Assembly (NCBI GenBank): GCA_945643635.1
Contig: CALZFC010000056.1
Span: 597,001-661,000, forward strand
Source: Allodiplogaster sudhausi
Lineage: Eukaryota > Nematoda > Chromadorea > Rhabditida > Diplogasteridae
Direction of reading: 5' to 3'
Length of the DNA stretch: 64,000 nt
Positions within the stretch are counted from its first letter, which is position 1. Each line of letters starts with the position of its first letter. Both the position numbers and the translations under genes were made by a program. The notes under the pieces are model-generated. The model was not told the DNA's origin and searched no databases. It worked only from the letters and a program-made list of their open reading frames with translations. Of this stretch, positions 46,401-58,464 are shown one piece after another.

Positions 46401-48343
46401 TTCGTGGAAAGAACACAAGAAGGAAAACACGAGAATGAACAGGGTTGTTGTAAACTCTGTGCGCAACAAGTCGTTCGATGTGGAAGTGGTGATGAGAGGC
46501 GCCAAGGTCACCATGCAGGTGGACACCGGCGCAGATATCACACTGATTTCGAAGTCGACTTGGGAGAAGATTGGCAAGCCAAAGCGCAAGAAGGCAGACT
46601 GTAAGCCGGTCAGCGCTTGTGGTCAGAAGCTATCACTCATTGGATGCTTCCAGACAAAGGTCCAGTATGGTGATAGAAGTGCCTTGGGAACCGTCTACGT
46701 GACCAAGAAGCCCCTGAAGTTGCTAGGCATGGACTTCATTTCAAAGCTGGAGATGATCAGGCTGGAGCAGTACAGGAGGAATCCGAATGCTCAGATTGGA
46801 GCCAAACGTCCAGCAGAGAGCTTCCAGGGAAGGAAAAGATTGAACTGGTCTGTGCCATCAGGAAGTACTGATGAGCCGGTGAAGAGGCAGTTCGATCAGC
46901 ATCAGGGTACGAAGGCACGCCATTTCTCAGTCGGAGATCTTGTCCGGTACAAGACAAGTGGTCAGGCGATTGGCAAGAAGTGGAATTGTGGCGAGATCCT
47001 GAGTAAGAAAGGCCGGGGAGCCTACTCAGTGAAGTTGGAGAATGGTTGCGTGATCAATTCATACGCGAACCAATTGGTGTCGAACCACAGAGACGTGACA
47101 GCAGAGACGGTGAGCACGAGGCTACCGTTGTCTCTATTGCTGGACACCTTCTCAGCCACAACAATGCCGACTGCACGGCATGGAGGAAATGGCAGGATGT
47201 CAAATGATCTGACAATTAGTGGGGAGGTGTTGAGTAGACATGTAGTATCTACATGTTGTTTGATCTTGACTCTGTGAGTCAACGTGTGTTTTGGTAGATA
47301 GCAATAGTGTTGCCTCGCCCTCATAACCATTGGCATAGATCATCCCGGCAGAGGCCACTCACTCTCACAGTTACCCATTGCTCTACCACCTATCCCTCGC
47401 TTGTGAGATGTATATAAGCGCCCCGCTAGATAGTGGCGCCAGTTGGTTCTCGTTCGTTCTCTTCTCTCATGTTCTACGGCGGTTCATCTCTCTCGTAATA
47501 AACCTCTCTTCCGCCTCGCCTTCTCGTCTCACACATACAACCTCGTTCCCTGTCCCTCCCTCATCCGGAAGGACACAACAGAGATACTATATTAAAAATG
47601 AAGCACCTGGAAATCTTTTTCGATCGAATAAACAGAATTCAAGCATTCGAGGCCATCATAACCTCCGACAATTATCGAACGCCCATTCTAAAAAAAAAGA
47701 CTGATACGATCAAGTACAGCATACGCGAATTTTTGAGGTAAAAAAATTCTTTAACCAAAACATAATAAAAAGGAACCGGAAAAGTGCAGAAAGCGGCACA
47801 ACTTTGTGCTTGGAGGTGAGTATCGAAGAGATGAAAAGAACTGCCATTGAAATTTTCAGCAGTTGTGAGGTGACGACCTGGTTGTGAACAGCCACCAACA
47901 AGGCTACAGTGAACTAAACAAAATAGTCCTTCATAAATTAATTAAAAATAAACGTAAGTAAATAGCTTTAACAATTAATAAAAAAAAAGGGGAAAAGGGT
48001 GGTCCGAGGATGCCACAAAAGTGGGTGGGTAAGATGTCCGAGAGCCTAGAAAAAGAGGGTGGGTAAGCCAAACATTTATTTTTATTTTTTCGTAATAAAT
48101 ATGGTGGGTAAGTCAACAGGAAAAATTTTCGGGTCTCAAAAATTGCTTGGGTAGTCCGGTTCGGATCTGGTTTTTTTCCAGATGAAAAAAAAACATGACA
48201 AAGAATAACAGACCCGATAAATCGTTAGCACTTTGCATGGCAGAGGCAGAAACAAGAGAAGGAGATCGACGAGAAGAATTCATATGACAGTTGAGAAGAG
48301 CAGAAGAGGTCGTCACATTGTTTCCCTCCAATTCCACCGTCAC
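43490..48343 (-). CDS. Kelch-repeat protein split by an LTR element in an intron
   Basis: Beta-propeller protein with at least five kelch blades, each marked by a double glycine: LVGGCSQPGRHLTTAENFNG (about 47790-47905), NGRSIIVGGYDGLECLNSVY (about 47606-47688), ALIIGGWDETRTLSTIF (about 44156-44264), HILVFGGFDGFQVTGDIF (about 43905-44060) and LICVAGGWDGFRSL (to 43646). The exon at about 43754-43860 supplies NCELSTPRENHVAVVLGDR between the last two blades. It stops at 43490-43492. A first exon beginning at 48343 (MTVELEGNNVTTSS) is tentative. The intron between blades two and three holds the 3.3-kb LTR element, so splicing across it is needed for a full product. The subfamily is not identified; no BTB or BACK domain was seen. 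Confidence 0.72.
44309..44661 (+). repeat. Left LTR
   Basis: 353 bp, TG...CA ends, TATATAA at 44492-44498 and AATAAA near 44578. It matches the right LTR except at two positions seen by eye. Confidence 0.95.
45364..47277 (+). pseudogene. gag-protease-integrase tail frame of the LTR element
   Basis: The likely ATG at 45364 starts a Gln-rich coiled segment that meets an in-frame TAA at 45478-45480 after 38 codons. The frame then stays open for about 600 codons. It holds a capsid-like region, two CCHC knuckles (CFRCGGRHAQENC and CFACGKIGHMSKVC), an aspartic protease with VDTGADITLISKSTW, and then directly a chromo-like integrase C-terminal segment (HFSVGDLVRYKTSG, SYANQL). The reverse transcriptase through integrase core has been removed without breaking the frame. 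The frame ends inside the right LTR. The early stop may be a mutation or a site of readthrough. Confidence 0.85.
47228..47580 (+). repeat. Right LTR
   Basis: 353 bp, same length and ends as the left LTR. The GAGAT duplication follows immediately. Confidence 0.95.
47985..48185. repeat. Dispersed repeat family, copy A
   Basis: About 190 bp containing AGGGTGGTCCGAGG, AAGCCAAACATTTATT, and AAAATTGCTTGGGTAGTCCG in order. A diverged copy in the opposite orientation lies at 62135-62310. It carries GTGGGTAAG-type motifs repeated three times. Class unknown; the ends suggest a short non-autonomous element. Confidence 0.8.
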
Positions 48344-48893
48344 CTAAAAGGATACAAAATATTCATACCAAGATGTTGTTTTTTCCATGTGCTTTTCCGA
48401 ACAAGCTATGAGGGCGTTGAGTGTGTAACCACACAAGTTCATACCAAAAAAAAATCTTCATAAGATATGATCGAGGCATTTTACGATCACTGCAAAAAAC
48501 CCGGGGAACTTGCCCTCAACCCCCCCCCCCCTTGAAACACTTGGACAAAACCTTCTCTGCAGTCCTCAAGCACCCGTCCTCTTTCCCCTCAGTACTTCCG
48601 CCGAAGACAAGAAATGCCGACCGTGTCGCCCTGAGCATAAGAGGCCCCCTTTAAGAAAGGAACGAGAGTTATCACTGTAATTAGATTTACTTCAGTTCTC
48701 TCAGAGGCGAGAAGGCAACATAAATAGGACAGCCATTCAAAGTCACAACTTCCTTTGTAATGGAATAAACTCTTTATTTAAGGACATAATTATGTATCAA
48801 CTCGCGATATTTTAGACAACTGAGCAGTATGGCAACTAGTGAGATATCACAGTCATTTCGTAGAACTCAACCCAAGAAAAGAAGAGCGACTCT
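48344..48893. other. Interval between kelch gene and glutaredoxin
   Basis: About 550 bp holding the likely kelch promoter and the glutaredoxin 3' UTR. A run of ten C lies at about 48523. No gene is supported. Confidence 0.5.
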
Positions 48894-49330
48894 TTAGACA
48901 AGAGCTCCTGCGGCCTTGAGCAACTCGGTCAGTTTGCCATTTTTCGCAGCAGAAGCAGTGTCATCGCCCCCGCCAGAGAACTTCTGATTGATGAAGACTC
49001 GTGGCACGGAACGACCGCCCGTCAACTCCTTCAATCAGATTTCATGTGAGCGGAAGCAAAGTATCAAAACTCCCACAAAACAAACAAACCTTGAGGTAGT
49101 CCTGAATTTCCTCACAATCAGGCCGATTTTCGATCTCGACCCAGTGAAGCGCTCCCGGCGCCAGTGGTTGAGACTCCAGCGCTGCCTTCGCCTTCAAGAA
49201 ATTTTCGTAAATTCTTCTAAAAAAAAAAGAGAAGAACACAAACCTTATGGCAGTAGGGGCAGTACGACTTCGAGAAAACGGCAACCTTGTAGTTCTGGAT
49301 GATCGAATCGACGAAGCTCTTTACAGACAT
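48894..49330 (-). CDS. GLRX: Dithiol glutaredoxin, 3 exons
   Basis: Small glutathione-dependent oxidoreductase. Exons 49244-49330, 49090-49191 and 48894-49028 are all phase 0 and give 107 residues, the usual length. The active site CPYC is in [12 protein letters not shown]. The TVP-type cis-proline loop reads [10 protein letters not shown], and the GGGDD glutathione-binding motif follows. No leader peptide is present, so a cytosolic form is likely. The second exon uses an acceptor 23 bases downstream of an apparently better TTTTTTTTTAG, a choice fixed by the conserved CHKAKAALE junction. It lies head-to-head with MED23. Confidence 0.96.
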
Positions 49331-50610
49331 TTCCGGGTTGTATAAGTTCACTTAAATAAATGTGGACATTTGGGTGTTTTTTAGTTATATTCTTAACTAA
49401 ATCGAGGGAAATAGAGCCACGCGCACAAGGAAAGCTGATTGAACTCTGATGCGTTACGATTTGTTGTTGGCCGTTATTTACCATACACATTTAAGAATGG
49501 TACGGTAACGACACCAGAACACTCATTCTCGGGAAAAAAGCGAGCAGTTGCTACGCAGTTCAAAATGCGCAAAGTAGTCCACTAGCAGTGGCAAAATGCA
49601 TTAGCAGTTGGAAAGTGTAACGGTTGAACTACTAATGCGTACTGCGATTGGACTGCGAAGCTGTTGCAAAGCTACGACTACTGAACTGTTAAAATTTTGA
49701 ATTTTGAAAGCTCCTGCAACGAAAAGCATTAAAAATAAATGAAAGCAACTATAGTTTTTAGTAAAGGTAAAAGTGCTCCGCCCGCCCCATATTACGACTG
49801 TGCACTTAGTTCTGAAGAAATCTATAGGTCGAAAAATCCGCTGGATCTAGATTGTTATCCTTTGTAGGCATCCCAGAGCCGGTTTGGTTTACAATTTCTC
49901 TCAAATGATCAAAGCATGCCCAGACAATTTTCTTTAAGGAAAACCCATGTTCGGCCAAGCTTACCTGTTATGTGGGTAAGAGGTGAAGAATTTTGGTGAA
50001 ATATCAATAGTGATTACACTCGGCTCAACAGCGATTTAGCAGTATAGAAGTTGCTGATAAGCAAGATACATTCCGGTGTTATGATAATCGGCGAATACAG
50101 TATTCAATTTAGCAGTTCAGAAGTTGCTGCTAAGCAACAGCTTAGTTCTCTACTAGCCTTTGATTTGCTTTCATTTAGCAACAGCTACGCACCCACTGAG
50201 CAGCTTAGCAGTTGAGAATTCGCGCAGGAGCAGTTGAAAAGTGTAAGGGTTCAACTGCTAAAAATCCTGCCAAGTTGTTGCTATTGTAGTGCGTAGCAAC
50301 TGCTCGCTTTTTTCTCGAGTTCCAGATTGAAAACAATGCACAGCGACTTGGGTGTCACACATCATTGACACCACCAGAATAATTTTTTGCAAATCAAAAA
50401 ATCATATCACAGTGAATCGAAGATATCATGTAACACTGCGCTTGTCACCTCTCGGATCTTTCAGCATTAAAATGTAATAGCTGAAGTCTCGCACAGAAAA
50501 CCCTTTGGAATAGAAAGTGATTACTGTTGAGATGAAACTGACCATGAGCGCATTAGCCCATTGCATCCGTGCCGTCCTCGGCCGACGGAGCTGGAATCCC
50601 TCCGTGTCTA
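49331..50610. promoter_or_regulatory. Divergent intergenic region GLRX / MED23
   Basis: 1.28 kb that should contain both promoters but is mostly occupied by the inverted-repeat element at 49528-50319. About 200 bp remains on the GLRX side and 290 bp on the MED23 side. No clear TATA box is seen. Confidence 0.5.
49528..50319. mobile_element. Inverted-repeat element of about 790 bp
   Basis: The left end carries AAAAAAGCGAGCAGTTGCTA and the right end carries its exact reverse complement, extended by CGCA on both sides. Inside, AGCAGTTG and its complement CAACTGCT occur many times in both orientations, so most of the element could fold on itself. No transposase is present. A target duplication was not found. 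It is probably a MITE of unknown superfamily. Confidence 0.75.
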
Positions 50611-53600
50611 ATGGACGACTCGGAGAGGATCAGCGGCCTTGTCCGGGCATATATCGTCAGTTTCTCTGAGTCCGAAATTTTGCCCGCCTTCGCTTTCTTC
50701 GTGTATTTTTTGAATTCTTTTATTTCTATTTCAGGACCACAGTGAGATGCGGATGATATTTAACCGGACGGCGGCCGGAGACAAGTATGGCGAGGAGATG
50801 CTATGTGCCCGCGTGGCGGAGCAGCTGGGGCAGATGGAGGAGAAGGAGCAGGAGGTGGTTCTAACTGCTCTGGTCGAGAGGGTGCGCGAGGAGACGGAGA
50901 GGAGACACGTCATGGAGAAGACTGTCGACTCCATTCTCATCTATGCATTCAATAACAAGAAGATCACTGCATCGTTCGTCCCTTCTTAAAGTACAATGAG
51001 TTGTCTATGCCTATCTGTTTCAGCCAACTTCTTCACCGTCTTGTTCTTACTTGCGACTTCTCTCTACGCACTGCCTTGGACACGAAGAAACTTCACTTTG
51101 TTCGCGAGAAGTAAGTGATGTATATCTTTGATAGTTGAGTATTGAATATTTATTTGATACATCAACTCATAGCCAGGAAGCATGCGAGCCTTTTTAAGAT
51201 TGTCACTAATTGACTATAAGGGCGTGCGACGAATATTCAAGATCTTGATAGAGAAACAGATGAATATGGTGCCAAACGAGATCAGCCCTGAACAACGGCG
51301 GATGTTGCTTCCCGCAGAAGAGGTTCGATTTCATGATCATTAATAATTTCATTATTCTATTTTTCATATTTCCAATTAAATTGCTTTTAGTTGCTGATTT
51401 TAATTCTGGACCGTAACTCAAACGTGCTGCCTGCACTATTTGCTATTAGCGAGATCAGCACTCTTACCAACCGACGCTCTAATTTCATTTTCCCGGTCAG
51501 TTTAATTTTCTCAAATACATATGCACATGTGCATTCTTTTTATGCCTCGAGACTTCCGATTTTTTTATGCAAGATATTTGTTACGTAGTGCTAATACTTT
51601 TGTAGCGAGTGATGGCAATGGCAACAGAGATGGAGAATTCCTTCCGCCCCCTTGCGGAGCTTGCGTACGTGACTGGCCGCTCGTATCTCTTCCCCATCCC
51701 TTCCCATCCTGCCTTCCTCACCACTGCCGTCTGTTGGCGAATCGACTCTGCTAGGGCAGTCATGACTCATCGCCTCCATCTCCCTTACAAGTATTTTTTT
51801 TTGCTTTTTACTTTTTCATTTCTCGCTCTTCGTTCTTCCTGTAAAAATTGCTTGCTATTTAGGGTTGATCTCTATCTTCCACAATTTTACGTCATCCTCA
51901 TGTTGCTGAAACAACCTCGCGGCAAGGAAAGCTTGAGTGTGCGTTTCCTTTTTGTATTAATTTGTCTATTTAAGTAGGTTCCATGAAATTAAAACTGGAT
52001 TTGTTGAGTTGCTTCTACGAAGTACAACTCACCCGCCACAGAAGGCGCCCCTGGATACGGTGTTGGTGGTGCAGTTGATGGAAGCCATGGTGAAGATGGA
52101 GAGAAGTGCGGGGTCTGCCAACGAAGTCTCTTTGCCTTGTCCACGTTATGTGTGGGACAACATTCTGCACACGCTCTCCTATACAATCACTCATGGATGG
52201 TGGTTAGTTTTCTTCTCTCTATTTATTTAGAACCCCCATTGCCTTTAATTTGCTTAATATGATCTCGTGCTCGAAGACTGTCTTTGTAGTGCAGTCAACC
52301 GTCTCCTTTCCCTGATCGCTGCCTCAGTGGAGAGAACTCCCTATCGAAAGGCCCGCGACGAGCTAATGTGGTGCATTCTGCAGATTGTCGCTATCCATGG
52401 CAAGGAGATCAGCAGTGAAGGGGTGCAGTCCATAGCCAGTATCTACCAGGTGAGTGTATTCTTTCTCTCTTTTTGACCGGATGATAGAAAGTATCGTTAG
52501 AGGCTCTGTACGACAAAGAAGAGAGACAGACCGGAGCCTCGGACCGCCCCTCTGGCTTGGTTCGTCTATTGGCTGCTGCTTGTCTCTGGCAGCTGCTCGG
52601 AGAAAGTGCCGGCTTGCCTGAACCTTCCCCCACTCTCGCGCAGCAGATCTCTTTCATCAAGGACAATGCTGACAAGGCAGACGATGATGCCATCCTCGCA
52701 GTTTGTGCCAATGCCTGTTAGTCTCTTTCTACTCGCTTTGTCTCTTTCTCTCTCTCTCTTTCTTTCTCTCTCTGTCTATCCCTCTCTCTTCCTGTAGACT
52801 CTCCATCCTCGGAAGAGCAGAAGCGAGTGTGTCGAGTGTTGCTGTCTCGTGTGCAATCCGAGTCGACCCTTCCGATGGGCGCGGGCGGTCGCTTAGCCCG
52901 CCACGCCCTCCTTCCTCTCTCCGATGAACTTCTGGACTCTCTTGGAGTGTCCGCCCAGGTAACATCTCACTTCATCGTCTCTTCCTTTATTTCACTTTGC
53001 ATTTAATAAATCTTCTTTTATTGTAGGTGCACCTCCTCCAGCTATGTATTAATGATATGCGTGAAACGAGAGATATTCTTCCGAGTCCGGCACATATTGG
53101 TAATGAGTTTTTAATTAAATTAAGTAGTTTTTATGTGTTACATGGGCATGACAAATAGTGATATTCATCGATTCACCCAAATAATAAAATCCATAGTGAT
53201 TTCACCAATTGGGTGAGTGGGTGAATATCACCATTCGCCCATCCATGGGCAGTGTTAAATTCAGTTTTGCGATAAAAAATTTCGGAAGGGTTCACCACCA
53301 AAAATCGAGAGGGTGCAGCCTCCTTTGTCTTAAATTACTTGACCAGAGCTGAAATAGGTCTGACCCATGACAGGGTTGTAACCCCCCGGGCCGCAGGGCC
53401 GGAACACTTTGTAACCCCACGGGATGGCTATTTTTCACTTTTAACCCCCCCCCCCCCCCCTCCGGGTTTATCCATTTTACACATTGTAACCCCCCGGCCC
53501 GAGTTCTATTAATGATATGCGTGAAACGAGAGATATTCTTCCGAGTTCGGCACATATTGGTAATGAGTTTTTAATTAAATTAAGTAGTTTTTATGTGTTA

Positions 53601-55841
53601 CATGGGCATGACAAATAGTGATATTCATCGATTCACCCAAATAATAAAATCCATAGTGATTTCACCAATTGGGTGAGTGGGTGAATATCACCATTCGCCC
53701 ATCCATGGGCAGTGTTAAATTCAGTTTTGCGATAAAAAATTTCGGAAGGGTTCACCACCAAAAATCGAGAGGGTGCAGCCTCCTTTGTCTTAAATTACTT
53801 GACCAGAGCTGAAATAGGTCTGACCCATGACAGGGTTGTAACCCCCCGGGCCGCAGGGCCGGAACACTTTGTAACCCCACGGGATGGCTATTTTTCACTT
53901 TTAACCCCCCCCCCCCCTCCGGGTTTATCCATTTTACACATTGTAACCCCCCGGCCCGAGTTCTATTAATGATATGCGTGAAACGAGAGATATTCTTCCG
54001 AGTTCGGCACATATTGGTAATGAGTTTTTAATTAAATTAAGTAGTTTTTATGTGTTACATGGGCATGACAAATAGTGATATTCATCGATTCACCCAAATA
54101 ATAAAATCCATAGTGATTTCACCAATTGGGTGAGTGGGTGAATATCACCATTCGCCCATCCATGGGCAGTGTTAAATTCAGTTTTGCGATAAAAAATTTC
54201 GGAAGGGTTCACCACCAAAAATCGAGAGGGTGCAGCCTCCTTTGTCTTAAATTACTTGACCAGAGCTGAAATAGGTCTGACCCATGACAGGGTTGTAACC
54301 CCCCGGGCCGCAGGGCCGGAACACTTTGTAACCCCACGGGATGGCTATTTTTCACTTTTAACCCCCCCCCCCTCCGGGTTTATCCATTTTACACATTGTA
54401 ACCCCCCGGCCCGAGTTCAGAGACAGGTGTTATTTCAGCACTGTACTTGACTTCTGTTGTGCATTTTTTTTATTACAATTTTAGAGGGTTCTTGCTTTTC
54501 CACCTGTATTTTTCGAGACAGTCTTCGGCATTCCTATAATTTTGGTGTTTGCTGAGCAGATTTGAAGAATATCTTAAAATCTTTGCATATTGTGAGTGAA
54601 TACTTGAGATAGAAGTATAAGATGATGGCTGCAGAGACGATGGCAAAGTTGGCGTGCGTGCTGGAGACGGAGCACGGCATGAAGCAGTTGACTTCACTCT
54701 TCGCCCGACTCGTGCAGACCCTTACCACTCACCTCGCTCCCCACAGCACCGCCACTCCATCTGATGTCGCTTCCTGTCGTGACCAGCTGCACGTCCTGAT
54801 TGAACTGCTGTCCTACCGTCTTCTCTCCATTCCACATCCTTTCAAGCACAATGTCATCGCTGCGTCGTGCACTCTGCTACAGACTCTGTCTTCCTCTCTG
54901 TCGATGCAGTCCAACTCCCAGATGATCACTTCCATTGAGCAGCTCTGCATCCGTCTCTGGTCGTGGATTCCCCCCTCTGAATCCGTTCAACTCATACTCA
55001 GATCAGTCAGTTTCCTCGTCTGCTTTCTTCTCATGAGATCATTTCTTCCTCATGTCCAGGTCAAAAACCAAGCGACGCCGGTGTTTCTGAGCCCGGCTCG
55101 TCTTTCGCCCTTTTCTTTCGAACTTTGTCGCTCACTCTTCGCTCCTTATCTTAAATTCTCCAAAATAACCGGTGCTATCTTCTTTACTTGTGTGTTGACA
55201 TCTGAAAGTCCTGTGTTTGCAGGAGTGGAAGTGTCCTCAGACTTGGCTGGCCGTCTCCGTCGTATCTACTACTGGCCTGAGTCCCAGTTGCCTTCCCTGT
55301 CACCTGCGCTCTCCGCCCATTCTCCCGACGCACCGTATGATGAGAGCATTTCGTATACAGAGGTACTGTATTCCAAGATGCTGGAATCCTAGTGAGTACG
55401 GTATTGTGCAGGCCCAAGAGCAGACCCACGCTGGCTACATAATGCTACGTGGGCTGGCGGACAGCAGCTGGTCGGACTACTTCCACGGGCCGGAAAAGTC
55501 CAGCAAGGCGACCGCCATGCTCTCTGCCTACTTTCGCTTTCTCTACGAGAACCTTAGCGAGGACAAGAGTCAGACTGTGTGCCAGTCAGTCCATTCTCTT
55601 CCTGCAATCTCTTATTTCTCCTTTTTCTATATTTTTATTTGATGGTTTATTTACCGTGACACAATACAAATTTGCAGAATGGTGGACAAGCTAAAATGCG
55701 TTGAAGTAAGTGAGTGTGCGAATATTCTGATCGACTTTATCATCCAGACGGCATCGACTGACCAACGCGGAGATATTGACAAGTTCTACTCGAGTGCTGC
55801 ATCGGTCTTGGGTTAGCATTGTGATTGAGTCTCTCTATCTT

Positions 55842-55889
<48 letters not shown>

Positions 55890-55949
55890 CCTCTCCCTCT
55901 CTCTCTCCCCCTCTTCTCTCTCTCCTCTCTCTCTCCCCTCTCTCTCTCT

Positions 55950-55993
<44 letters not shown>

Positions 55994-57979
55994 CTTTCCA
56001 GGAAAGATGGTTCTTGAGTCGTGTGTTATCTCCATTGACCGCCTCTTCATGGCCATCGCCTTCAAACCTCGCTCTGACACCGCGACCGTCGTATGCTTTT
56101 GCAATGGCTTTTTCATACAGAGTTTGCCTTTCCCCCAATCTCCCTTTTGTAGATCTCCCTTGGCCTGGTCCGCGCCATTGTCCAACTTCCGCGTTTCAAG
56201 GAGCAATTAAATGCTTTCTGTTCTCTCCCCAAGATATATTCTCCGGATTACGTTAAGAAGTGCCTGGAATTCAATCAGGTACCAAGGAGTTTCGCTTAGT
56301 GTCTTTCTCGTTTCTATCAACAGATATTCAGAAGTATCCAGAGCGAATGAGCAGTTCCTTCATTCCTCTTCCTATTTACTACGGTAGCACGATGCTCCGC
56401 CTTCTCCCTTCTGTGGATGTTCTCATTGAGAGGGCCCTTCAAGTTAATCTACCTGATCAACACCTCAACGACATACTCCAGGTATCCCTCCGCCTAATTG
56501 TTTTGATCTCTTTACTTGTTTCAATGTTTCAGGCCTTCTCTCCTCTCTATAAGTTCCATCCCTTTCCTCTGACCTTCGCCTACTCCATCCTCCATGCCCA
56601 ACATGAACAACTCGGTCATTCACCTCGTGCACGCCAGTTCTTGCTGGCAGTTTGCCAGGTTCAGTCAGAGGCTTCATTGAAATGGAATAAAGGTTGACTG
56701 TGTGCAGGCAGAGGCGAGTTCCCTCACCCAATCCTTCTTCTCCTTCAATCACGGCAATCTCACCAACCTCCAACTTGCCCGTGATCTTCTGCACCGACTC
56801 ATCGCTGCATTCGACATTAGTGCCAGGCTCGGTCTTTTCCTCATCCACTTCTTGATCTCTTACTAGGTTGTAAGCATCTAAGATGTAACTGTTTCTCTTT
56901 GCAGTCCTCCCCCCTTCGTTTCCTCGGATTGGCGGAGCAGCGAGTTGCCCCCCGCAGGCCACGCCCTCTATGCAATCTGCAGCGAGCTCCTGGCTTCCCC
57001 TCACTCCCCGGTCGATGTCGGAAAGGCCTTCGTCACTCTCTTGCATCATCGGTATGCAAGAGAAAACTAGCTTTATTTCATTATTTATTGAATTATCCTT
57101 ACAATATTTGTAGGAAAGTTGACCGGCCGTACGTCTATTTGAACGGGATCTCGCTGATTCTAACCGCATTGCCGTTTTCCTTTAATAAATTCCTTTTCGA
57201 TGAAATCATTGCTTTCTACGGCAGTGAAGAGTTGAATGGTGAGCGAGGCAATTCTAAGAAATTGTTAGCCTTTTTTCAAACAGATCATAACAGATGTTTT
57301 TACTTAAAAAAATGTAATACTGTTGCTTGAGCTCTGACGCTGGAAGAAGCAGTCTTTGATAATTACGAGGAACTGGCATTGGGGGCAAGGGCCACTCGAC
57401 TCTCTGCCGTACTCGCACTCGCACAGGCATGCTGGCATCATGCTGCTACGGTTTGTATCTCTCTCCTCTCTCTCTCTCTTTCTCTCTCTTTATTCCCAAC
57501 TCCATTGTTAAGCCGACGCTAACATCATTTGTGGCGAAGCTGGAGGCAATCGTACCTGAGAAGGTGACAACGGAGAAGGAACTCTTCTTCACTCTTCACA
57601 TCATCATTCCTATGCTTCAGAGGATTGCCGAATCAAAAGATAAACAACTCATCGAGAGAGTGAGTAGCCTGGAAGGTTCCTAGAGGAGTGTTATGGACGA
57701 CTTATGCAAGACTTGACTGAAAGAGTGCGAATGTCCTTCCTTGAGTGCGTCCGCGTGGTGGTTGAGATCTACAAACTCGTGCTTCGTCTCTGCTCCGTTG
57801 CCCCTCTTGAGAAGGAAGACACAATCTGCGACCTTCTCTACCATTTCAAATACATGTTCGTGGGTGACTTCGCCAGACAGGAGATCGAGGAGTTGGTGAC
57901 TCAGATGCCAACTTCACTTAGGGAGAAACTTAAATTCATTGTAGCCCAGGCTAATAAGGACGCCTCTGATCCGCATTAA
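50611..57979 (+). CDS. MED23: Mediator complex subunit 23, multi-exon
   Basis: Tail-module Mediator subunit that links activators to RNA polymerase II. The first exon 50611-50655 (MDDSERISGLVRAYI) joins the exon from 50735 (DHSEMRMIFNRTAAGDKYGE). Recognisable blocks follow the human order: RNSNVLPALFAISEI (about 51415), ENSFRPLAELAYVTGRSYLF then LHLPYK (about 51635-51790), a VDLYLPQF segment, HLLQLCINDMRETRDILPS (about 53030-53097), LHVLIELLSYRLLSIPHPFK (about 54790), IPLPIYYGSTMLRLLPSVDV (about 56360), LYKFHPFPLTFAYSIL, and at the end ICDLLYHFKYMFVGDFARQE. The stop is TAA at 57977-57979. It looks complete with roughly 20 exons; not every border was fixed. It carries a tandem triplication at 53048-54418. 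Confidence 0.9.
53048..54418. repeat. Three-copy tandem repeat of about 460 bp in MED23
   Basis: Copies begin at 53048, 53508 and 53965 with ATTAATGATATGCGTGAAAC and run to GGCCCGAGTTC. Periods of 460 and 457 bp differ by the length of an internal poly-C run (16, 13 and 11 C). Copies two and three share a C-to-T change in CGAGTCCGGC. The unit starts inside a MED23 exon and includes its last 50 bases, the GTAATG donor and about 410 bp of intron. Confidence 0.95.
55836..55990. repeat. CT microsatellite in a MED23 intron
   Basis: Interrupted (CT)n of about 155 bp reaching the acceptor TTTCCAG before the next exon. Confidence 0.9.
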
Positions 57980-58464
57980 TTCTATTTATGCTAATAGCCG
58001 TAGATTAGGTCTCACGTTTTTATTTTTGTAATCCCTCTTGAAATCGAGGTACAGTGTATCAAAGCTCTCTGATGTAACGCCGCAATATTTTAGTACTCTT
58101 TTACTATAGCCTCAAGTAACGATAGGATTTGATAGATGATTTGCGTTGTTAATGACTAATCTTCTTCTTGTGCATGCTTAATGATCTCTAACAGTATCTA
58201 ACGTTATATTCCTCGCGGGTTGTAAGTTTTATCACAAAATCATGTTTGGAAATTGTCAAATTTGTTCATTGTGAATGGTATTACCATGATGAGGCTGAGT
58301 TTCCCCACATTTCATCCGTGCTTGCTCGTGGATAGTTGACGAATTCCTTTAGATTTAAAGATTATATTAAAGATGCAACTATGTAGAATGTTATGTGAGA
58401 GAAGACGGAGCAGAATGAAGGTAATTTACGTCTTATTTGTTAAGAAACTACACATTTCGTCCAT
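57980..58464. other. Convergent 3' region MED23 / GTPBP3
   Basis: About 485 bp, AT-rich, presumed 3' UTRs. No gene is seen. Confidence 0.6.

Larger units (their letters stand above)
44309..47580 (+). mobile_element. Young, internally deleted Ty3/gypsy LTR retrotransposon
   Basis: Two LTRs of 353 bp (44309-44661 and 47228-47580) start TGTTGAGTAG, end GGACACAACA, and differ at only two bases that I can see. A 5-bp duplication GAGAT flanks the element (44304-44308 and 47581-47585). Each LTR carries TATATAA and AATAAA. A possible primer-binding site starts at 44663 (TGGCGATCAGG) and a purine tract (GTGGGGAGG) precedes the right LTR. Only 2.57 kb lies between the LTRs: gag, protease and the integrase C-terminus, with no reverse transcriptase, RNase H or integrase core. 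It is inserted in a kelch-gene intron, antisense to that gene. Confidence 0.95.

Noticed and set aside
50543..50670. Upstream ATG frame overlapping the MED23 start (MSALAHCIRAVLGRR)
   Set aside because: It ends quickly in a different frame; the ATG at 50611 joins in phase to the next MED23 exon.
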